Assembly: GCA_902490145.1 (NCBI GenBank)
Contig: CABUCT010000057.1
Location: forward strand, 1-7,826
Direction: 5' to 3'
DNA: 7,826 nucleotides
Source of the DNA: an uncultured Oscillospiraceae bacterium
Lineage (GTDB): Bacteria; Bacillota; Clostridia; Oscillospirales; Acutalibacteraceae
In this document: positions 1-5,419 of the stretch, piece after piece
Layout of the letters: each line of letters opens with the position of its first letter
Position numbering within the stretch: the first letter of the stretch is position 1
The notes under the pieces: model-generated
Told to the model about the DNA's origin: nothing
Database searches by the model: none
What the model saw: the letters and a program-made list of their open reading frames with translations, nothing else
Made by a program: the position numbers and the translations under genes

Positions 1-35
1 ATACTTCTTATTTATATTATTATTTTCAACTATTA

Positions 36-608
36 TTAAAGATTAAATCCAAAATCAAATGCTTTTAGATTCATTTCCAAAAACTTTTCGGGAACAGTGG
101 ATTTGATAGCATTAAGCCAAAGCTCTTTTTCAATTCCAAGTTGTTTTGCGGCGACTCCGAGAAGTACAAGATTGACGGTTTTTGAAGAACCTGCTTTTTC
201 AGCCAAAGCAAGAGCATCCAAAGATATTACCGAAATCCCATGACTTTTGATGTCATCAATAATATCATCCGGATATTCTGCATTTCCCGTGATTACCGGC
301 ATAGGATCGATCCTTTGATTGCTTGTAATTACGGTTCCGTCTTTTTTAAGGAAGGGAAGCCATCTTCCTGCTTCCAGCTCTTCAAATGAAATAATGAGAT
401 CAGCTTCGCCTTCATTTATAACAGGAGAATATACCTTTTCACCATATTTAACATATGTAACCACAGAACCGCCACGTTGGGACATTCCATGTACCTCTGA
501 AACTTTGACATCAAAACCCATGTCAGTGAAAACTCTGCCGAACAGTTTGCTTGCAAGAAGCGTTCCCTGACCACCGACACCGACGATCATAATGCTTTTA
601 ACCGACAT
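36..608 (-). CDS. iorB: Indolepyruvate:ferredoxin oxidoreductase, beta subunit
   Basis: This is the small subunit of the ferredoxin-linked enzyme that interconverts aryl-pyruvates (indolepyruvate, phenylpyruvate, 4-hydroxyphenylpyruvate) plus CoA with aryl-acetyl-CoA plus CO2. At 190 residues it is the usual length for a single-domain beta subunit of the pyruvate-oxidoreductase gamma-domain family. Visible marks are the N-terminal glycine-rich loop GVGGQGT (residues 10-16) after a hydrophobic strand, and the family signature SEVHGMSQRGGSV (37-49). It carries no cysteine clusters, as expected, because the iron-sulfur clusters sit in IorA. The ATG overlaps the iorA stop codon by one base (TAATG), and a strong GGAGGGGAG (614-622) lies inside the end of iorA, so the two subunits are probably translationally coupled for 1:1 production. 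The 35 bases after the stop are AT-rich with no convincing terminator, so the operon may continue beyond the window. The family call is firm; the exact aryl substrate is not readable. Confidence 0.94.
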   Translation of the reverse strand: MSVKSIMIVGVGGQGTLLASKLFGRVFTDMGFDVKVSEVHGMSQRGGSVVTYVKYGEKVYSPVINEGEADLIISFEELEAGRWLPFLKKDGTVITSNQRIDPMPVITGNAEYPDDIIDDIKSHGISVISLDALALAEKAGSSKTVNLVLLGVAAKQLGIEKELWLNAIKSTVPEKFLEMNLKAFDFGFNL

Positions 609-2347
609 TAGTTCTCCCCTCCGTTACCGATTGCATCAAATTTACAAAGCTGTTTACATACATTGCAGCCAACGCACAATGTGCTGTCAATTTCAGCCTT
701 TCCGTTTTTCATACTTATTGCAGGGCAGCCGATTTGCATACATGCTTTACAGGATTTGCATTTTTCCTTATTTATAATGAGCGGCTTTTCGTGTTTTACA
801 TATTTAAGCAATGCACAGGGACGACGGCTGATAATAAGTGAAGGTTCCGGTTTTTCCAATTCTTCATCAATAACCCTTTGACATTCAGAAAGATTGTTTG
901 GGTCAACAACTCTCACATTCTTTATTCCGACAGCCTTTGCCAAAGCCTCAAGATCAACCGCAACAGTAGGATCGCCTTTAAGAGTGAGACCGGTAGTAGG
1001 ATTTTGCTGATGTCCGGTCATACCGGTGATACTGTTATCGAGAATGATAACGGTTGAAATTCCTTTATTGTATGCTATATTTATAAGCCCTGTGATTCCT
1101 GAGTGAATAAAAGTTGAGTCACCGATGACCGCAACGGCTTTTGAAGCAGTTTCATCGTTGTTGGCTTTATTGAATCCGTGAAGCGATGAAACACTTGCAC
1201 CCATACAAACACAGGTATCTATCTGACCCAAAGGAGCCAGAGAACCGAGTGTATAACATCCAATGTCGCCGCTTACATAAACTTTTTTCTTTTTAAGAGC
1301 ATAATAAAGTGCACGATGAGGACATCCCGGGCAAAGAACAGGCGGACGGACAGGAATATCACGGTCAAGAGAGACAAACGAATTTTGTTCACTAAGAATG
1401 GCTTTTTTTATCATGCTTTGAGAATATTCACCGCATAAAGAAAATATTTCTTTTCCGATAACCTTTATGCCGAGTTTCTTACAATGACTTTCTATAATGT
1501 CATCAAGCTCTTCAACCACGTAAAGAGTGTCGACCTTTGAAGCGAACTCTTTGATAATATTTACGGGAAGAGGGTTGGTAAGTCCAAGCTTTAAAACGCT
1601 TGCTTTGTCGCCGAGAGCTTCTTTGACATATTGATATGAAATACCGGAAGTAATAACGCCAATTTTGGTGTCTGCCATTTCAATGCGATTAAGCGGACAA
1701 TCCTCTCCGTATTTTGAAAGCTTTTCAAGGCGTTCTTCAACAAAGGCATGTCTTTGCTTTGCCATTGCCGGCATCATAACATTTTTTTGAATGTTTTTAA
1801 CGTATTGCTTCTTTTCAGGAACAACTCTGTCTTTCGGTTCAACAAGACTTCTGGAATGAGCTACTCTTGTTGTAAGACGTAAAATCACTGGAGTATCATA
1901 TTTTTCAGAAATTTCATATGCATATTTTACAAAATCGCGGCATTCTTCCGAATCAGATGGCTCGATCACAGGAACTTTTGACGCGATAGCGTGTCTGCGA
2001 GTGTCCTGTTCGTTTTGAGAACTGAACATTCCCGGATCATCGGCAACTGCTATAACCATTCCGCCGTTTACACCTATATATGAAGCAGTATAGAGCGGGT
2101 CAGCAGCAACATTAAGTCCGACATGTTTCATTGCACAGAATGAACGTTCTCCGGCAAAGCTTGCACCTATAGCAACTTCCATAGCCACTTTTTCATTTGG
2201 TGCCCACTCGGTGTAAATTTCATCATATTTTGCAGCTTCCTCGGTTATTTCAGTACTTGGAGTTCCGGGATAGCTTGAAATCAGTTTACAGCCCGACTCA
2301 AAAAGACCTCTTGCCACGGCTGCATTTCCGATAAGCAAATCCTTCAC
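608..2347 (-). CDS. iorA: Indolepyruvate:ferredoxin oxidoreductase, alpha subunit
   Basis: This is the large, thiamine-diphosphate-dependent catalytic subunit partnering IorB. Positions use the 579-residue form that starts at the GTG chosen here. The N-terminal pyrimidine-binding domain contains SSYPGTPSTEI (about 24-34). The C-terminal thiamine-binding domain contains CPGCPHR (339-345), GDIGCYTLG (360-368), GDSTFIHSGI (409-418) and DNSITGMTGHQ (437-447), all typical of IorA. A ferredoxin-like tail holds two cysteine sets: C530-x2-C533-x2-C536-x4-C541-P and C558-x2-C561-x2-C564-x3-C568, enough for two [4Fe-4S] clusters that pass electrons to or from ferredoxin. A longer reading opens at a TTG (2354-2356), but AGGA abuts that codon directly; the GTG at 2345-2347 has a proper nine-base spacing and gives the N-terminus MKDLLIGNAAVARG, which fits the family. 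It lies 32 bases after the paaK-like gene and overlaps iorB by one base. It is cytoplasmic, and the family is typically oxygen-sensitive. Confidence 0.95.
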   Translation of the reverse strand: MKDLLIGNAAVARGLFESGCKLISSYPGTPSTEITEEAAKYDEIYTEWAPNEKVAMEVAIGASFAGERSFCAMKHVGLNVAADPLYTASYIGVNGGMVIAVADDPGMFSSQNEQDTRRHAIASKVPVIEPSDSEECRDFVKYAYEISEKYDTPVILRLTTRVAHSRSLVEPKDRVVPEKKQYVKNIQKNVMMPAMAKQRHAFVEERLEKLSKYGEDCPLNRIEMADTKIGVITSGISYQYVKEALGDKASVLKLGLTNPLPVNIIKEFASKVDTLYVVEELDDIIESHCKKLGIKVIGKEIFSLCGEYSQSMIKKAILSEQNSFVSLDRDIPVRPPVLCPGCPHRALYYALKKKKVYVSGDIGCYTLGSLAPLGQIDTCVCMGASVSSLHGFNKANNDETASKAVAVIGDSTFIHSGITGLINIAYNKGISTVIILDNSITGMTGHQQNPTTGLTLKGDPTVAVDLEALAKAVGIKNVRVVDPNNLSECQRVIDEELEKPEPSLIISRRPCALLKYVKHEKPLIINKEKCKSCKACMQIGCPAISMKNGKAEIDSTLCVGCNVCKQLCKFDAIGNGGEN

Positions 2348-2356
2348 AAAAATCAA

Positions 2357-2363
2357 TCCTTTC
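2357..2363 (-). promoter_or_regulatory. Ribosome binding site deciding the iorA start
   Basis: On the minus strand the bases read GAAAGGA, directly followed by TTGATTTTTGTG. The spacing is zero to the in-frame TTG but nine bases to the in-frame GTG (2345-2347). Normal Shine-Dalgarno spacing therefore supports GTG and a protein three residues shorter than the longest reading. The site lies in the 32-base gap after the stop of the upstream gene. Confidence 0.65.
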
Positions 2364-2379
2364 AGTACTTATTATTCTA

Positions 2380-3687
2380 CTATTTTTGATTTCGTAAGTC
2401 AACTACTCTTACAGCCTTCCCTTGAAAACGCTCAATGGTTTTTGGCTGTACAAGTGTGACCTTTGCATCAAGTCCAAGAACTGATTTAAGGTTTGCTTTG
2501 ATTTTGTTATGCAGTTTTTCAAGCTCGGAAAAACGATCCAAAACGCTTCCGTCAATAAGCTCAACTTTAACTTCAAGTGTGTCTGAAAAGCCTTCTCTGC
2601 GAACTATTAATTGATAGTGAGGACTGATTTTGTCCATACCGACAAGAACACTTTCCACCTGGGACGGGAAAACATTAACTCCTCTGATTTTAAGCATATC
2701 ATCGCTTCGGCCCTTTATTTTTGCCATACGGGCAGTGGTACGCCCGCATTTGCATGGTCCATATGTAATTTCCGAAATATCTTTTGTGCGATAACGCAAA
2801 AGGGGAATTCCTTCTTTAGTAAGGGTGGAAACAACAACTTCTCCCTGGGCATTTTCACCGACAGGCTCAAGTGTATTTTTATCAATGATCTCAAAGTAGA
2901 ACATATCTTCATTTATATGCTGGCCGACTCTTTCACGGCATTCCCCGGAAAGTCCGGGTCCCATAAGCTCTGAAAGGCCATAGTTATCAGTGACAAACAT
3001 TCCCCAGTTTTGTTCTATCTGATCACGCATTTCAGGGGTGCAACCTTCACTTCCCAAAAGTCCGAGCTTAAGATTATAGTCACTCATGGGAAATTCAAGT
3101 TCTTTTGCAGCTTCGGATAGATACAAAGCATAGGACGGGGTGGCAACCAGAGCAGATGTCTTAAAATCACGCATAAACATTAATTGTTTTTGAGTGTTTC
3201 CCGACGAAGTCGGAACTACACTTGCACCGATTTTTTCAAGACCGTAATGTAGGCCGAGAGCACCGGTAAACATACCATAACCAAAACATATCTGAACAAT
3301 ATCGTCAGAGGTAGCTCCTGCGGCAGTTACGATTCTGGCAATAGCTTCAGCCCAGTTATTAATATCATTTCTTGTATATCCGACAACAGTAGGTTTTCCG
3401 GTTGTTCCTGATGAAGCGTGAATTCGAATAATATCTTTTTGTGGAACTGCAAAAAGTCCAAAAGGATAATTATCACGAAGATCGGTTTTTGTGGTATAAG
3501 GTATATATTGAATATCCGCAAGTGTTTTTATTTTGTCACCGCTTATTCCCAAAGGAGTAAGTCGGTCATGATAAAATTTAACATTGTTTATGCAGTAATC
3601 AACTGTCCATTTAAGACGCTCAAGCTGCATGGCTTCAATGTCCTTCCTTGACATTGTTTCTATTTCTTTATTCCATATAGCGGACAT
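2380..3687 (-). CDS. paaK: Phenylacetate-CoA ligase family (aryl-acid CoA ligase)
   Basis: This is an adenylate-forming enzyme that converts an arylacetate, ATP and CoA to the aryl-acetyl-CoA, AMP and pyrophosphate. The 435 residues match the PaaK family length. Adenylation motifs appear in order: SSGTTGKP (92-99, phosphate loop), YGLSE (236-240), YRTKD (299-303), a CKCGR segment (312-316) usual in PaaK proteins, the hinge GRSDDMLKIRG (326-336), and a C-terminal QGKAVRVVDLR whose K424 is the expected catalytic lysine of the small mobile domain. The ATG is preceded by GGAGGT at 3696-3701 with an eight-base gap, so the start is well supported. It stands between a symporter gene (42-base gap) and iorA (32-base gap); this paaK-ior pairing is known in anaerobes and archaea that handle aryl acids. 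The enzyme could run toward thioester formation (salvage) or the reverse (ATP recovery). Substrate choice among phenylacetate, indoleacetate and hydroxyphenylacetate cannot be read from the sequence. Confidence 0.93.
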   Translation of the reverse strand: MSAIWNKEIETMSRKDIEAMQLERLKWTVDYCINNVKFYHDRLTPLGISGDKIKTLADIQYIPYTTKTDLRDNYPFGLFAVPQKDIIRIHASSGTTGKPTVVGYTRNDINNWAEAIARIVTAAGATSDDIVQICFGYGMFTGALGLHYGLEKIGASVVPTSSGNTQKQLMFMRDFKTSALVATPSYALYLSEAAKELEFPMSDYNLKLGLLGSEGCTPEMRDQIEQNWGMFVTDNYGLSELMGPGLSGECRERVGQHINEDMFYFEIIDKNTLEPVGENAQGEVVVSTLTKEGIPLLRYRTKDISEITYGPCKCGRTTARMAKIKGRSDDMLKIRGVNVFPSQVESVLVGMDKISPHYQLIVRREGFSDTLEVKVELIDGSVLDRFSELEKLHNKIKANLKSVLGLDAKVTLVQPKTIERFQGKAVRVVDLRNQK

Positions 3688-3729
3688 ATTTATTTACCTC
3701 CGGTTTTGATGTGGTACCAATGTTTATAT

Positions 3730-5259
3730 TTAGCGTTCAATGGCACCGTTATAGAAAAGATCAATATTGCATTTTTGAATATTTTTAGGAGTGAGAATAC
3801 TTACTAAATAACAAACAAGTAAAGATAAAGCCATTGCAATGCAGGCAAATGTCGGTCCCATACTTGCAAGAGTATTAAGTGTTTTAATAAATCCTGTTTC
3901 AGACACAGGGTTTCTCAAAGCGATAAGAATACACTTTGAAAGTGCAGGGACAACGGCAATAACGAATCCGGAAATGATACCGGACCAAGCACCGATACGA
4001 TTGATTTTCTTTGAATAAAGAGCAAGCAGGTAAGGAGCAATAAATGATCCGGAAATAATTCCCCATGAATAACTCATCATATCTAAAATCGGTGTTTTAG
4101 TGTTTGCCACTGCAAAAGAGCATATAACGAATAAAACACAAATAAATTTAATAAGGAGTGAAAGCTTTTTATCAGACATGGTTTTATCAAACTTTGATTT
4201 TATTAAGTCCATAGATACTATTGAACCGGCAGTAAGAGAAATAGAAGAAAGTGTAGACACAGAAGCCGAAATCAATAATACAAGGATGATTCCGAGAAGA
4301 ACCGATGGAAGTGCTGAGATTTTAAGCATATTAGGTATTATATAGTCTTGTCCGCCTTCGGGCATGGTATTTCCGAAGAACATGTGACAAAGGCTTCCGA
4401 TAAAATATCCGCCACCGGCAACTAAGAAAGCAAAAAATGTTGAAATAACAATACCTTTTTTTGCCTGTGCATCATCTTTGATACCAAAATATTTTTGAAC
4501 CATTTGAGGAAGTCCCCATGTTCCGAAGCTGGTCATAAGAACAGTTGCCGAAAGCGAAATCCATTTATTTGCCGACATCGGGGCAAAACCCCCGTTTTTA
4601 GCATAGTTTGCAATGCCATCAAAACCTCCGACAGTATCACAGCGAATAATAAAGAGAATCATAAGTAATACGCCGAACATCATAATAATTCCTTGAATAA
4701 AATCTGCCTTTAGCTGTGCTATATATCCGCCAAAGAATAATAACAAAGCAGATACTGCCGCAATAATTATCATACAAGTCATTTCAGGTATGTCAAGGAC
4801 TACTTTGCATATGCTTGCAAGCCCCTTATATACCGAAGCAGAGTAAGGTACAAGAAAAATAAACATTATTAATGCTGAAAATGTCTTCATAGATTTTGAA
4901 GAGTACCTTGATTCAAAGAATTGAGGCATTGATTTTATTTTAAGACGGTATGAAACATCTCTCGTACGTCTGGCAAGTAGCTTCCATGCAAGATATGAAC
5001 CGAAAACAGCATTTCCTATGCCTGCAAGCACACCATACATATTAAAGTTCCAACCGGTAGTACCTGCATATCCGACAAACATTACCGCAGAGAAATATGC
5101 GGTTCCGTAGCTTAATGCAGATAACCACGCACCGGCTTTACGTCCTCCGACGGTAAGGTCAGAAGCTCGAGTGATTTTTTTCGAGGATAAAACAGATATC
5201 ACTACCATAAGGACGAGATATGCTGCAATGGTAATAAAAATAATAGTTTTTTGAGACAT
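3730..5259 (-). CDS. Sodium:solute symporter (SSS family), likely aryl-acid uptake
   Basis: This is an integral membrane transporter of 509 residues with about 13 hydrophobic segments, beginning with TM1 at roughly 7-25 and followed by 45-67 and 73-97, as in the LeuT-fold SSS family (PutP, PanF, ActP relatives). The stretch SDLTVGGRK (33-41) between TM1 and TM2 is typical of the family. SASVSTLSSISLTAGS (331-346) matches the serine/threonine-rich helix that helps form the Na2 sodium site. A polar SYGTAYFSAV (50-59) lies in the conserved second segment. The first gene of the operon, it sits just upstream of a phenylacetate-CoA ligase gene; the phenylacetate permease PaaL of pseudomonads belongs to the same superfamily, so uptake of an arylacetate is a reasonable inference. 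Pantothenate, proline or another carboxylate cannot be excluded. The ATG is preceded only by a weak GGATGTGGTAG, unlike the strong sites in front of paaK and iorB. Confidence 0.9.
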   Translation of the reverse strand: MSQKTIIFITIAAYLVLMVVISVLSSKKITRASDLTVGGRKAGAWLSALSYGTAYFSAVMFVGYAGTTGWNFNMYGVLAGIGNAVFGSYLAWKLLARRTRDVSYRLKIKSMPQFFESRYSSKSMKTFSALIMFIFLVPYSASVYKGLASICKVVLDIPEMTCMIIIAAVSALLLFFGGYIAQLKADFIQGIIMMFGVLLMILFIIRCDTVGGFDGIANYAKNGGFAPMSANKWISLSATVLMTSFGTWGLPQMVQKYFGIKDDAQAKKGIVISTFFAFLVAGGGYFIGSLCHMFFGNTMPEGGQDYIIPNMLKISALPSVLLGIILVLLISASVSTLSSISLTAGSIVSMDLIKSKFDKTMSDKKLSLLIKFICVLFVICSFAVANTKTPILDMMSYSWGIISGSFIAPYLLALYSKKINRIGAWSGIISGFVIAVVPALSKCILIALRNPVSETGFIKTLNTLASMGPTFACIAMALSLLVCYLVSILTPKNIQKCNIDLFYNGAIER

Positions 5260-5287
5260 AATCTACCACATCCATATAAATTGCTTT

Positions 5288-5319
5288 AGCACATAAAAGC
5301 TTTAAATTGTTTATGTACT
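5288..5319 (-). repeat. Inverted repeat at the predicted mRNA 5' end (operator or 5' stem-loop)
   Basis: The minus strand reads AGTACATAAA, a 12-base loop, then TTTATGTGCT. As DNA, nine of ten arm positions are symmetric, including a perfect ACATAAA/TTTATGT core. As RNA, all ten pairs form once one G-U pair is allowed. The left arm starts about seven bases after the -10 box, so it would coincide with the transcript's first nucleotides. It could be a repressor operator overlapping +1, or a 5'-terminal hairpin that protects the mRNA. The symmetry is seen directly; the function is inference. Confidence 0.5.
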
Positions 5320-5325
5320 GAAATC

Positions 5326-5354
5326 ATAATAAATGGAAAATGAGATAAAGTCAA
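5326..5354 (-). promoter_or_regulatory. Sigma-A type promoter of the symporter-paaK-iorAB operon
   Basis: On the minus strand a -35 box TTGACT (5349-5354) is separated by exactly 17 bases from a -10 box TATTAT (5326-5331); each matches five of six consensus bases. The predicted start near 5319 leaves a leader of about 60 bases before the symporter ATG. It lies between the esterase terminator and the symporter, which separates the two transcription units. Confidence 0.8.
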
Positions 5355-5375
5355 GATATTTTTTTGATAAAACAG

Positions 5376-5408
5376 AAAATCCGATGTATATAAAATACAT
5401 CGGATTTT
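5376..5408 (-). terminator. Intrinsic terminator of the dockerin esterase gene
   Basis: A perfect 14-bp stem (5376-5389 with 5395-5408) closes on a five-base loop. In the minus-strand transcript the downstream arm ends GGAUUUU and is followed by CUGUUUUAUC, giving a U-rich tail, while the upstream arm begins with A residues. It begins twelve bases after the esterase stop codon. The other strand has no U-rich tail beyond the stem, so it should act in this direction only. Confidence 0.85.
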
Positions 5409-5419
5409 AAAATTAAAAC

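Noticed and set aside
1..35. Possible terminator after iorB
   Set aside because: The 35 bases are AT-rich but show no stem-loop; the real end of the operon may lie outside the window.
1114..1125. GDST in IorA in place of the GDG of thiamine enzymes, as a sign of inactivation
   Set aside because: GDSTFxH is the normal form of this motif in IorA proteins, and the flanking thiamine-site residues are intact.
3688..3729. Possible promoter or terminator between symporter and paaK genes
   Set aside because: The 42 bases contain only the paaK ribosome binding site; no stem followed by a U-run and no paired -35/-10 boxes were found, which supports read-through.
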